From assembly GCA_023055355.1 (NCBI GenBank), contig JALJCS010000039.1, positions 610,001 to 674,000 on the forward strand: DNA of 64,000 nt, read 5' to 3'. The position numbers and the translations under genes were made by a program. Each line of letters begins with the position of its first letter. Position 1 is the first letter of the stretch. This document shows positions 1-11,594 of the stretch, in pieces. Under the pieces are notes generated by a model. The model had not been told where the DNA came from and did no database searches. It saw only the letters and a list, made by a program, of their open reading frames with translations. The DNA comes from Agelaius tricolor. Lineage: Eukaryota; Chordata; Aves; Passeriformes; Icteridae.

Positions 1-1862
1 CATCTGGCCTTGAATACCGAATAAATTTCACTGGGTGATGTATCACAGGACAGACATTCGATGTCGTCCAAAATGATCTTCGCTAATTTCCCCATCTAGA
101 TGGAATAAACGCTGAAAACGGAGGTAGTTACCTCTTTTGATCGCTCTGTCCTTCATCCACTTCTGAAACTGTTTTCTTGGCTGCTCCTCCCGAGTTTCCT
201 TTTTGCTTTTCACCCGAGTGCTGTTCTTATTTGGCTCACTGATTCCAGGCAACCAAAGCAGTCCTGTGCTGTCTGATTGAGCAGTGGTCGCACCTTTTGG
301 CCTTCTAATAACTGTTCAAATGCTCTGGGGAAGTTGTTAATTGTCCCATCTGATAAACGTTCTTTGAGCCTTTTCTGATAACAAGCCTGCAGTCGCCCCG
401 CCCTCTGATGGCCAACTGTTTCCCGGAGACCATTATCCCTATCAAGGTGGTGTCCAGATGTCTCTATTGTTCCCTTCCCAGCAGCTGGTCCTCTCGGCTG
501 GTGGTTCCCCCCAAGTCCATTGTTCACAGTTCCTGCCTGGGATTGATGACTTGACCCAGGTTCTGATTTCAAGTTCCCAGCTGCTCCCCTACCCACTCAA
601 TTCTTCCTGAGCAGCATTCTCCTTTTATCACCAATCTGCTTAGCTGTTTTGCTTGTTAAGTGTTCCGAAATGAACTTATTAATGTTTTTGTGACTCTCGA
701 ACTGTACCTGCAGCTTGACAAGTAGCTCTTCCTCCTCCTTTGTCCAGCATCTTTTGTGGGCTCCTCGGTTTGATGTTTCTTTCGGTTGGAAAGCATCGAT
801 CCTCTCCTGGTTTCTAACCAGTGGATGTGCCAATCTTTTGTGTTGTCCTAGGCCAATTTTAGTCATAAAATCTCTACTGCATACCTCACATATCCACTCT
901 CCCACTGGAGGTCCCGCATCCTTCGGACCCTTGCACTTTGCAAAATGACAAACAGTACTGTGATGGTTAAAATCCTCCCTCCCACACTAGGCACACCGAA
1001 AGCACACCCTCTTCCTCCCGTGAGACCCCTTAAGGTGTTCAATTAGGGCCAACATCGAGTTGACCTGGGTACCACAGCAAGGACATGGTGGATTTTTGTC
1101 AGGAACAGTCACCTTCACAATGTCATCCGGTGCTTGTTCACTGCGGACCTCAGGCACTGGAGGCAATGCCTCTGGTGTACCCTCTTCCCCCTTCCCACTG
1201 CCTCCCTTCTCAAGTACATTCTGATCATCGTCCTTAGGGGGACTAGGATTTAAGTTGTCCCCCTCACTCAGTTGTGGTGTAGGCTGTTCATACACCTCAG
1301 GAAACCGGTTCAACACCCCCCCATTAACAGAAACATGAACCACCCCCTGTACATGCTCCTGCAGATCTGACCTATACAGTTCTAAAGAAAAATTCACCAG
1401 CAAGCCCAATTCATTTTCTGTCAGTTTGGTGGTTGTAGATGTTACAAAATCATCTCGGGAGGTCTGAGTGCCCACCGATACCCTAGTAAGGTGTAACGGC
1501 CGCCCCCAGTTTCCTCCTCCGAGGAACGGATTTGGATTTGGAATAGCTGAGTCATGACCGGATTCAACATCGGGAATGGATTGGGTGGTCAGCCCACCTC
1601 CGAACGCGTCGCCCCTGTCCGACCGGGGGGCCAGGTTTCAGGTAGTAAGCCTAACGACTTACACCGAGAAACTTGTTTCACCGAAATTTGGAAGGAACTG
1701 TTGGGCTGTTGAGTCCCAATGGCTCCCAGACTGGGGCAGAGATCGACTTAGTCACCCTGTTAAGGGCTTACCAGTGGGACCACGAGGAGGTGCGATCTCT
1801 GCAGCTATGCCCAGTTGTAATTAGACCTTCTCCAGCCCTCATGCACATCATAATTAGATCCA
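1..1862 (-). mobile_element. R2 non-LTR retrotransposon, 5' part, inserted in 28S rDNA
   Basis: The 5' part of an R2 element, a site-specific LINE that inserts into 28S rDNA by target-primed reverse transcription. It lies on the same strand as the rRNA, as R2 always does, and its 5' junction falls at the standard target: the 28S sequence runs to CTCTCTTAA and then changes to R2. The junction differs slightly from the canonical TTAAGG, as is common at R2 5' ends. Only the 5' UTR and the N-terminal coding part are inside the window; the reverse transcriptase and endonuclease domains would lie beyond position 1. Several stops and frameshifts show that this copy is dead. Confidence 0.88.
43..1637 (-). 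pseudogene. R2 protein N-terminal part: three zinc fingers and Myb domain, broken
   Basis: The N-terminal DNA-binding region of the R2 protein. Reading right to left: an open stretch without ATG (1,637-1,476), a first CCHH zinc finger (CPCCG...HLKGSHG, about 1,015-1,090), a second cysteine/histidine finger just after 990, a third CCHH finger (CEVCSRDF...HKRLAH, about 825-895), then a Myb-like domain with RCWTKEEEELL (about 600-760). Three fingers place it in the R2-A clade, to which known bird R2 elements belong. One frame runs from 1,637 to 210 with in-frame stops at 987-989 (TAG) and 597-599 (TGA). The frame then shifts between 212 and 252, and again near 110. R2 proteins commonly lack a clear AUG, so the true start is uncertain. 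Confidence 0.85.
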
Positions 1863-1898
<36 letters not shown>

Positions 1899-1919
1899 AC
1901 TTCATTGAATTTCTTCACT

Positions 1920-1953
<34 letters not shown>

Positions 1954-3592
1954 CGTCAACACCCGCCTCGGGCCTTCGCGATGCTTTGTTTTAATTAAAC
2001 AGTCAGATTCCCCTGGTCCGCACCAGTTCTAAGCCAGCTGCTAGGCACCGGCCGAGGCAGGGCGCCGGCCCGGGGGACCCCCCCCCCCCCCCGGGGACCT
2101 TCCCCCACGCGAACCGCTCTGCCGACGCTGACCACGGCCGCGCACGCACCGGCCGTGTGCTCTGGGGACCCCGCTGGCGGGAACTGACGGGGCGGCGGCA
2201 CGCGACGACGACGGCACCGGCCGCCGCTGGGGCTCCGGCCGCAGCAAGGTGGAGGGCAGGCGGAGGCGGGGGCAGGCGGTGCCCGTCGCAGCAGGGGCGA
2301 TCCATGGGAAGGGCCCGGCATGCGTCCAGAGTCGCCGCCGCGCGCACGCCCCAGCGCCCGGGCGGGCCGCGCGGAGCGCACTCACCCACGCGCAGCGCCT
2401 CATCCAGGCGCGACACGCGCCCCGGGATCCCTCGGCCAGCACACGCCAGCCCTCACCTTCATTGCGCCGCGGGCTTTCAATGACAGCCCCCGACTCGTGC
2501 ACGTGCTAGACTCCTTGGTCCGCATTTCAAGACGGGTCGGGTGGGTAGCCGACATTGCCACACACCCCGGGCGCCCAAGTGAGGCCCATCAAGCTCGGCC
2601 TGGCGGTGCCGTGCGGTCGGGGTATTCTGAGGACAGTTCGCCCCGGTCGACTGCAGCGCCAGGGGCCGGCAGGCCCAGCCCCCGCACCCCCGCACGAAAC
2701 GCCGCGCTGCAGGGACACCGCCCCCGCCCCCCCACCCTGGGAGGGAGAGGGGGGGAAAGTGACGCCCCCTGCCCCGGCGCCACTGACGGGGGGGGAGGAG
2801 GGCGCGGCGGCGGTCCTCTCCCTCGGCCCCGGGATTCAGCAAGACCTGCTGCCCGGGGGCTGTAACACCCGCCACCGCTCGCGCAGCGCCGGGCAACCTG
2901 CCCGCCGGAGGCCTTCCCAGACGACCCGGAGCTGGGCGCGGCGCACCGCCATGGAGGAAATGCGCCCGGCCAGGGCCGGCCGCCGACTGGGTGGGGTGGT
3001 CCCCACACCGGCCCGCCCCCCCGGCTCGCTCCCACGGATGGGGTTTGCCTGGGGGACGGAGGGGAGGCGGAGGCGAGGACCTGCCGAACCCACGCTGTCC
3101 GACCGCAACTCGCCGGGTTGAATCCTCCGGGCGGAATGCGTGGGCCCCACCCGTTTACCTCTTAACGGTTTCACGCCCTCTTGAACTCTCTCTTCAAAGT
3201 TCTTTTCAACTTTCCCTTACGGTACTTGTTGGCTATCGGTCTTGTGCCGGTATTTAGCCTTAGACGGAGTTTACCACCTGCTTTGGGCTGCATTCCCAAG
3301 CAACCCAACTCCGAGAAGCCCTGGGCCCGGCATGCCGGGGGGCCGCTACCGGCCTCACACCGTCCGGGGGCTGCGGCCTCGATCACAAGGACTTGGGTCC
3401 CCCAAGAGCGCCGCCGGGGAGGGGGGGGCTTCTGTACGCCACATGTCCCGCGCCCCACCGCGGGGCGGGGATTCGGCACTGGGTTTTTCCCTCTTCGCTC
3501 GCTGTGACTGAGGGAATCCTTGTTAGTTTCTTTTCCTCCGCTGACAAATATCCTTAAATTCAGCAGGTCGCCACGTCTGATCTGAGGTTGTA
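1863..3592 (-). rRNA. 28S rRNA, 5' part, internally deleted (pseudogene)
   Basis: Matches the 5' end of 28S (complement of 3,540-3,592), the block containing GAGTTTACCACC (about 3,270), the D2 and D3 expansion regions, and then the D8 region and the conserved stretch leading to the R2 site (1,863-2,060). About 1.7 kb lies between the 28S start and the R2 site, where a vertebrate 28S has roughly 3.7 kb. The missing part is a core block between D3 and D8, and the join falls near 2,418-2,428 within a GC-rich stretch. Conserved positions are also changed; for example, the 5' end reads ATTTAAGGATATTTGTCAG where a C and an A are expected. It cannot form a working large-subunit rRNA. Confidence 0.85.
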
Positions 3593-4439
3593 AGCCCAAA
3601 GCTCGGCCACACCGCAGACAGGGGTGTGCGCGGAGATGGCCGCCTTGTCTCCCTCGCCCGCTACGCCGCCCACCCCCCTCTTCTCCGCGCTCCCGGAGGG
3701 AGCTGGAGAGGGAGAGCGCGCGCGAGTGAGCGATGAGGAGATGGAGAACCCCATCCCGGAGACGAGAACCAAAAAAAGGGAGCGCGGCAGAGACGGCCCC
3801 ACGCGGGAGGACCAGCCGGGCGGTGGTGCGCGCGACGGCCTCGGTGGGGAGAGAGAGAGGAGTGACGGCGCCCCTCGGCGCGCCCCGAGACCGCGACAGA
3901 GGAGGAGGGGGCGGGCGAAGGGAGGAGGGGGTCGGAACACCCGTCCCTGGCGCTCTCGCTCTCGTGCGCAGCAGCATGGCACGGTACCGCCGCGGTACCC
4001 ACCCGCAGACAGCTGCCCGCGCTGGGGGGAGGCCAGGGGCGAGGCCCGCACCTCGCCTCCCCTTCTCGTCCTCCTCTCTCTTTATCTCGGCCCTCGGCGG
4101 CGCATTTCGACGCCGTCTCTCGCTGTCCCCAGGTCGCTGCGCCACCGCATCCGCCGCACGGTCCTGGCGAGGACAAGCTCCGCCCCAGCAGCTCGCTGCA
4201 TTTAGGGGGACGAAGGCCCTGCGCGGTGACGATGACAACAATGACCGCGACGACGACGACGCCCACTGGGCCGCAGGGAAGGGATCGAGGCCACCTAGGG
4301 AAACGTTTCCCTCGCCGAACTCCTGACCACCTTCCCGCCGGGAACCGGCGGGACGCCACCGCCGCCACCGCGGGCAACCGGCCTGCGAGGCAACCCCAGC
4401 CGTGCTGCCAGTGTGGCCCCCGGACGGCGATTGATCGTC
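3593..4439 (-). other. ITS2 of the rDNA unit
   Basis: Very GC-rich spacer between 5.8S and 28S on the minus strand, assigned by position. The long reading frames across it are products of base composition and not genes. Confidence 0.8.
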
Positions 4440-4596
4440 AAGTGATGCTCAGACAGGCGTAGCCCTGGGAGGAACCCGGCGCCGCAAGTGCGTTCGAAGT
4501 GTCGATGGTCAATGTGTCCTGCAATTCACATTAATTCTCACAGCTAGCTGCGTTCTTCATTGATGCACGAGCCGAGCGATCCACCGCTAAGATTCG
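4440..4596 (-). rRNA. 5.8S rRNA (full length, with CpG-type changes)
   Basis: About 157 nt, matching vertebrate 5.8S from start (TCTTAGCGGTGGATC) to end (GCCTGTCTGAGC). This gene is nearly invariant in vertebrates, yet several CG positions read CA or TG here: GTGCATCAATGAAG near the 5' end, GCTGTGAGAATT in the middle, and GAGCATCACTT at the 3' end. This is the pattern left by deamination of methylated CpG in silent DNA. With truncated 18S and 28S neighbours it is unlikely to be functional. Confidence 0.92.
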
Positions 4597-6134
4597 TCTG
4601 CCTTTTGGGCACTGCTCACGCCGAGCGGCCCTTTTTTTTGTTACTCTGGCGCCGAGGACGCGTGGGTGTGCGCCTGGCTTCGACCATACAAGCACACAAA
4701 TGGAAGGGGAAAAAAAAAAACTGGAGACCCACACTCCGATGGCCAGCCCAGAGGCGGGGGAGCCCGCGCCCCCGACCGCCTCCCCCTGCAAGCGGAGACG
4801 CCGACCTCACAAACGCCGTCATTCAAAGGCGGCCCAGACGCGCAGGCTCGGCCCAGCCTCCGTGCGGAGTGCCACGCAGGACGCGCCAGAACGTGGGAGG
4901 GCACGGCGGCCCGCCCGCTTCTCGCTTTGACGGGATGACACGCACAACACACATGGCTCGCAGCCGGGGGCGTGCAGCCATCGGCCCCCGCACACAGTGG
5001 CTCTCCCTCGGCCCCCGACGCCGCGGGCCTCACGGAGCGCCGCCGCGCCACTGTGCGGCCAGCTTTTCTCTTCCCCCACAGCACGGCCTTTCCCCCGGGC
5101 TCGAGATGGCACGCAACGACGACCAGCCCCCGCCGGTGCACCTCCCGCGGAACCGCTCCCCTTCCGGGCAGGCGAGCGACTGGCAGATGCACTCCGCCGC
5201 CAGCCCTGCAGGCAGGTGCCACCGAGACCGAAACCAGTGTCACCGGCGCCCGGGGCGGGCTGGACAGCAGACCCCGTCACCGCTAGAGCCGCACTCCCAG
5301 GACCGCCGCCGCCGCGTCGCACTGCCAGGGCCCCGTCCTGGGACCGGCATGGCTCAGGCTGCCCCACCAGCGCGGGGGACGCGGGCCCGACCACCGAGCA
5401 CACCTCAGGTGTGCACGTGCACGCGCGGCACGAAGCGCAGCCCGGAACACCCGGAGCCCTCGGCCCTTGGAGTTCCTCTGCCACACACGAGAGGGGGGCC
5501 ACTCAGCCCGAAAGCGGGGAACTCTGCCAGCCGGCAAAAGCCCCGCTCCCCGGTGCGGGAAGGGCTGGAGGAGCCGCCTGCTCCGAGCCCTGAAGGCGCA
5601 CACGCCACCCGGCTCCCTTGCCCTTTCCACCTCGGCCGCCGAAAGGTGCCATGGCCGGATGGACAGCCGTCGCTCGATGGGCGAAGCAGTGACGGAAGGG
5701 ACGGGCGCGCCTTCGGGAGGGGCCGTGCCGAGCACCCCTCCCTCCCAGCACCCGGGTGGCTTTCTCACGCGCACACCGAGGAGAGCCAAGCTTGGGAGAA
5801 CTCGGGCCGTGCCACGGCGCCCGCACGTGCCACGCCGGTGACCGGCGTTCGGCGGTGCCGGCCGTGGCAGCGAGAGGCTCAGGAGCCCGCGGCCGCGCCC
5901 CCGCTCTCCGGCGGGGATGGACCGGCGGCAGACCGGTGCAAGACTGGGGTGGGGGGGGCTGGTGTGGGGGGCGGTGGGGCAAGCCACCGCTACGGCGGCC
6001 AGTGTGCCATGCTTCTAGGCCCGGCCATGACGCGTGGTGTAGCGCGGGGAGAGCTTCGCCGCGCTGAGTGGCTTTTTCCCCCTCTCCCGCTTCCAACCCC
6101 CAGCGCCCGGAGGTGCCGTGCGCCTCCGGTCTCT
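4597..6134 (-). other. ITS1 of the rDNA unit, joined directly to an 18S fragment
   Basis: GC-rich spacer between 18S and 5.8S. The conserved 3' end of 18S is not found at its upstream edge. Instead the 18S homology stops at 6,135 and GC-rich spacer follows, so a deletion removed most of 18S and perhaps part of ITS1. Confidence 0.7.
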
Positions 6135-6511
6135 CTGATTCCCCGTCAGCTGTGGTCATCATAGTAGGCACAGACAGTACCATCGAAAGTTGATAGGGCA
6201 GACATTCGAATGGGTCGTCGCCGCTGCGGGGGCATGCGATTGGCTTGAGGTTATCTAGAGTCACCAAAGCTGCTGGGCGGGCCCGGGTTGGTTTTGGTCT
6301 GATAAATGCACGCGTCCCTGGAGGTCGGCGCTCGTCGGCATGTATTAGCTCTAGAATTACAGTTATGCAAGGAGCGGGAGAGGAGCGACCAAAGGAACCA
6401 TAACTGATTTAATGAGCCATGCGCAGTTACACTGTACCTCCCATGTGTACTTAGACATGCATGGCTTAAGCTTTGAGACAAGCATATGCTACTGGCAGGA
6501 TCAACCATGTA
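6135..6511 (-). rRNA. 18S rRNA, first ~377 nt only (pseudogene fragment)
   Basis: The complement starts with the 18S 5' end (ATGGTTGATCCTGCCAGTAG) and follows the 18S sequence through TCATTAAATCAGTTATGG and TAATACATGCCGA to the conserved GACGGGGAATCAG, where homology ends abruptly. Roughly the last 1.4 kb of an ~1.8 kb gene is missing. There are also point changes at invariant sites, CG to CA or TG changes, and a 3-nt loss in the GATAACTGTGGTAATTC region. It is non-functional. Confidence 0.9.
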
Positions 6512-8600
6512 GCCGCCGCCCACGGCGGCGCTGCGAAGCGTCGCGTGAGCGCCTGGACGGAGTGCCCGGACGCGCCCGGCCTGCCAGCGAACTCGCCCCG
6601 CGCCAAACCCCGACCGCCCCGGGCTCCTTTTGCTGCTCCGACCCGCGGGAGCAGCATCGCGGACAAAGACATGGCAGCGGGCGGCGGCATGGCGGTGACA
6701 GGTGCTGGCAGCAGGGACGGCGGCCGGCCACATCGCGGCCCGGCGTTGCCTGGGACAGGGAACGGCGCCACGCGCGAGAGATGCCCCTCGGTGACAGCCG
6801 ACCCCAGCGGCCGGCCCTTCCCGCGACGCCGCGGGCAAGGAGCCGGGACCGCTGCACAGCTTTTCGCCACTCGAATGGAGCGCGAGGCTTCCTCTCTCTC
6901 TCGCGGTTTTTTTCCAGGGGCCCGCGCCCCGGTTCGAGACTCGGCCTCGAGCTCAAAATGGACGCGCGCGGTGCACAACAGGGCTCGGCCGGGGCTGACC
7001 CACCCCCCACACACAAGCTGAGAAAAACCCGCCCGCCGAAAGGTCGTGGGCGAGTGACTGGCCGTCAGCGAGGTTGGGCCAAGCGGGGCCCCGCTCACAG
7101 GGAGCGAACACTGTCCCGGCGCGTCCCCCCACTGGGCCGCACGGAAAGCATCGGATGTGCTAGAGGAGGCAGCGACCCGACGAGGCGGGCGCGGCCCGGA
7201 CACCGAGGCCCCTTTTACAGCCGGGGCGGCTCGCTCTGCAGCAGGCAGCGGAACGGCAAAGGAGCGCAGGGACCGGGCTCTGTTCCACCCGCGCCCGCGC
7301 CGTATCGGGTTCGAGCACTTTATCCCTCTCTCTTTTCTCTCCTGCCTCTCTCCCTTCTCGCGGCTCAGCTCCAGCCGCACCGCCGCCCGGCGCTGCTTGC
7401 GGCCGGCACCCACATGGGCGCTACCCGGACCAGGGCCGGCACCAGCACCTCATGTGGTTTTTTAAAGACACCTGAAAGCTCGCGGGGCCACGCGGCCGTC
7501 ACACAGCTCGGGACGGTAAAGACGCCCTTCCCCAGGCCATCGGGAGGGGCGACACCTCGCCTGCGACGGAAAGTGAATTGGAAAGGAGACTGCCCTGCCC
7601 GAGCACCGGACCCCCCCCGCCGTGGCTTCCCCGTGACAAAGAAGCCTTGGAAGGAGAGCCGGCCTGCTGGGGGCCCTCTCCGACGCCACCTGAAAAGCCA
7701 CATCGATCAGGCGCGGCTCTGGGAAGGAGCTGCGCCAACGGTGACCAGGGCCCCACAGCCACGGTCCTGGCACAGCCGCCCAGCCCACCTGCGGATCGCA
7801 TCGCTCGCGGCAGCAGAGGAGCGCGGGGGGTGCCGCCACCCGTCCGCGGCCAACAACGGCTTCCCTTTCGGCTAGGCAACGGCGGGACTGGACTGGCCCC
7901 TGCCGGGCCAGGAGGGGATTCAGTGGCCTTCCCACCCCTTCCGGCCCAGGGAAACTGGCCGAGCGTGCGAGAAAAAGTTCCACCAACTTGGCGCCACGGG
8001 CCACCGGCTTTCACCTGGCCTCGTGGTGGTCGGCTTTCTGTTCTGGAAAAAAAAGCCGGGGGACAGCACGACAAAAAAGGCACACGGACGCACGTTTGCA
8101 ACAACCCGTGCTAGCCACGGGGGCCGCGGGGCCGGGGACCCGGGGCGGGGGTGGGGACGGGGGGCCTCACTACCCCCCCACAACGGACCCACCGGCATCC
8201 CGCTCGCGCCTTCGTCGCAACGCTTCTCGGTGCCGCGGCTTAGGGCCACGAGAGAAAAATAAAAAGGCCCGTGGAGGCCTGGCGGGCGCCCCCCAACTCC
8301 ACCCGCCTCAACAAAAAGCAATGGACCCGGCGCGGCAAACCCGGCCCCGCCCGGCATAAGCGGCTCAGTCAATCCAGCCACGACCGAGGTAGGCGAGGCG
8401 CCGCCTCCTCACCCAGGACCAGTCCAGGGGGCTCTCCGTCGGGTGCCGGGACCATAAAAAAAAAAAAACAAACTAGGCCAAAAAATTCTGCCCGCCACAA
8501 CGCGGGTCCCTGGCTTAAGGCCGAGGAAGGGCGACGGCTTCTACAACGCGGGCCAGGGACCACCGCCGTCGCCGAGGCGGACCGACGGGCCCAAAACAAC
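6512..8600 (-). other. 5' external transcribed spacer (5' ETS) of the rDNA unit
   Basis: About 2.1 kb of GC-rich sequence directly upstream of the 18S 5' end on the minus strand. Composition drops sharply to AT-rich ordinary DNA at about 8,597-8,605, which marks the end of the rDNA block. I cannot point to the RNA polymerase I start or core promoter. Confidence 0.7.
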
Positions 8601-10976
8601 AGCAAATTATTCTGGAGCAGAGGCATTGCTTGAAGAAAACTCTCCCCTGCTCTGTCTGGGCAATCCTTAACCAGTGTGTTACATGGCTCTTGCTGCCAAT
8701 TTCTTGCTCAACAGTGTGATAGATGAATCTGATTCGTGCTAACAATTGTAACTATATTTTAAATATTTTAGAAAATATTTGTTAAAAAGTAAGAGAGGGA
8801 AAGGATATGGAATTAGTGTCACAAAACAGATGTTTTCAGATGTTCATGAGAAAACAGGATGCAGGATGTAGTTTGAGATAAGTAACACCCCAAAAGGCAA
8901 TAGGCCTCAGGATAATTAAAGAATCAGCCTTGAAATGGACAAAATTGGGATGATTCCAGGTATCGATGAAATCATAAGGCTTCTTTTTGGAATATAATGC
9001 TGGCTTCTATAACACAAGACTTGGGGTGCATGTGCAGCTTGTGGGGTTGTTCAAAGGACAGTGATGATGAGGAGAAGCCTTCGTGGGAAGTGACCACCAA
9101 AACCAAAAGACCCCTTAGAAACAAGCAGAGCATGCACTGTGCAGTACAGTGACATAGATTTCAAGAATCAAAAATAGGAGGAGATTGACAGAAAATTATT
9201 GATGAAGATGTATTAGCATCCAGTCTAGAAGTTGTGATTAGATTCTTTATCTTTTGAATGGGAGGCAGGGTGAGAAAACCCCCCTGTATCCTGACTGGTT
9301 TTGCTTATGCTTTATCCAAACCACTGCCAAATTATTTTGTATCTGCTTGATTATATTTGATTGCATGATTTCATATAAAATTGCTGCTCAATTAAAATTG
9401 CTGCTCAATTCTAATGTTGGTTTCTTAAATTAGACCTATGGGGACCTCATTCATAACAGCTCACCTCAGTCACCTACCCGTTGGGACTGTGCTTTCTACT
9501 GAGCCAGTCCTGCCAGAAAAGCAGCTTCAAACACACCTCCAAGAAGGCACTGATCCAGATAAAGCACATCCATTCCCCTCTGCCCAGGGCCAGTCCCCTG
9601 TACATCTGGCAGCCTGCAAAATCTAACACCCCCTCAGGCTCCAACACATTGTTCCAGCCCAAAGCATAAAGGCAATTTATTTTGTTAAAGCTGAAGTCAT
9701 TCCTGCAGGTCCTAGGCCTTCCAAGGCCAACGCTGCCACTCCAGAGGGAATCCTGTGACCCCGAGCATTTGATGGTGACCACACCAAAGCAAGAGGTGGC
9801 TCCTTCAGCAGGAGAATGGCACATGGCAGTGCCTTTATGTCCCCAGCCTTCCCCCCATTGTTTCAGCAATGGCAGCTACACTTAGGCAGCTTCAGCAGAG
9901 CTTATTTGTGTTGGCTGAGTGCAGATCAGGACTCCCAGCCCACCTCTAACAGCAGCTTGCAATGACAACAGGACCTGCACACTCAGGTATTTTGCTGGAG
10001 GCAAGGCTGTCACAAGCACACACCCTCTTCAAACTTCCCATCAAACAGAAAGAAGAAGAGCAGGAAAAGGCTACCTTTGGACCCGTCTTCCCCAGCTCTA
10101 CACATGGGCCAATTCTGGGTAGAAAACTCCTGCCAGTGCTGGCCTTCTTCTTCATGTTGAGAAACTTCTCCCACAGGAACTTAGAGGGAAGCAGCTGAAA
10201 GGCAAAAATAAACCAGCTAGAGCCTCAGAGTTGGGCTTGTTCAGAAAGGCTTTTCTTGAACAAGTGGCACTGGTGAACAATTTGTGGTCACATTGTCCAG
10301 GACAGTCCTGGAAGCCCTGCAAGTTGCTTGCTGAAATACTCAGCACCAATAAATTAACAATACAGAGTGCAATACACATACTCCAACCACATGGCTCTGT
10401 CCCATCAGCTTCTCCATGATTGCATGTGACATGGTTGGGGATTTCTGCTCTTTGGGCATTTCTTGCCTCTTTAGGTTCATTGGATTGAGGCAGTGACCTT
10501 TTCAAAGAAGGGGGAGGAGCTCTCAGAACTGCCCTGACTCCATCCCTGTACAGCACTGAGAACTCACAGCAAGGAGATATCACTGCTGGCTGAGTCCAAG
10601 AGAGGCAAGAAAGGAACGTTGCACCAAGAGTGAGGAGCACAGGAATGTGTCCAAGTTGTAGTTCTCTCTGTTAATTAGCATTTGTTTCCTCTCTCTGGGC
10701 TCACAGACCCCTGCAGAGAAGAAAACAGAGGGATCTCCTGGACAGAGCCTCAGCAGTGGGGCATCTTCAGTCAAGTGAGCTCCAGACACCAAGGAACATT
10801 TGTGGCCCTGGCTCCAGGGAGCAGGTAAGAACTGTACAGCCCTCAAGATTCCTACCAATCCAGAGCTTTCAAGAGAAGCCAACTCCTTTGGGAGAGATAC
10901 CATCAACACATGGTAAACCAAAATCAGGGGACAATTCCCAGCACAGGAAGATTTCCACCATCCTGCAGAACAAAGG
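8601..10976. other. Non-coding, ordinary sequence
   Basis: AT-balanced sequence with no convincing gene, RNA gene or clear repeat. Short reading frames here show no family features. Confidence 0.6.
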
Positions 10977-11362
10977 TGTGATGGTGTTCACAGGGGGCTT
11001 ACGATGAGGGAAGAGACGAGGATCTGACTCCATGGTTCAGCAGGCTTGATTTATTATTTTGTGATATATAATTTATTAAAACTACACTAAAAGAATAGAA
11101 GAAAGGATTTCATCAGAAGGCTTGCTAAGAATAGAAGAGGAAGGAATGATAAACAAGGCTTTTGGCCTGGACTCTCTGTCTGAGCCAGCTGGGCTGTGAT
11201 TGGCCATTAATTACAAACATCCAACATGGGCCAATCAAAGATCCACCTGTTGCACTCCACAGCAGCAGATAATCATTGTTTACATTTTGTTCCTGAGGCT
11301 TCTCAGCTTCTCAGGAGAACAAATCCTAAGGAAAGGATTTTTCATAAAAGATATCTGGGACA
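10977..11362 (+). mobile_element. Solo LTR of a class II (ERVK-type) songbird family, copy 1
   Basis: 386 bp starting TGTGATGGTGTTCACAGG and ending CTGGGACA (TG...CA). It is flanked by a perfect 6-bp target duplication CAAAGG (10,971-10,976 and 11,363-11,368), so it is a solo LTR. It matches the LTR at 13,900-14,263 along its length. A 6-bp duplication is typical of class II endogenous retroviruses. I recognise this as a very common passerine LTR but cannot confirm its repeat-library name. Confidence 0.82.
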
Positions 11363-11594
11363 CAAAGGTGCTGAGACATTTTCTTCTGGGCATGCTGCAG
11401 CAGATAACTTGCTTTGCTGTACACTGTGTCTGCAGGGCTGGATCCGTGCCCACACAGGAGCTGAGAGAGAACAGCTGCTTTGGAAGCTCTTCCAGCAGGG
11501 ACCAGCCCTGTCTCACAGGGCTTTGGGCAGAGTTTGAGCTTCCCCCCAACATGCTCAGGTGCCCAAGGGCAGCTTGGTCTTGACACCAGCAGGG

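Noticed and set aside
4560..6164. Long plus-strand reading frame (534 codons) across ITS1 and 5.8S
   Set aside because: It lies in GC-rich rDNA spacer antisense to rRNA; stop codons are rare there by composition, and no protein features are seen.
6412..7875. Long reading frame (487 codons) across 18S and the 5' ETS
   Set aside because: Same reason: GC-rich rDNA on the opposite strand, not a gene.
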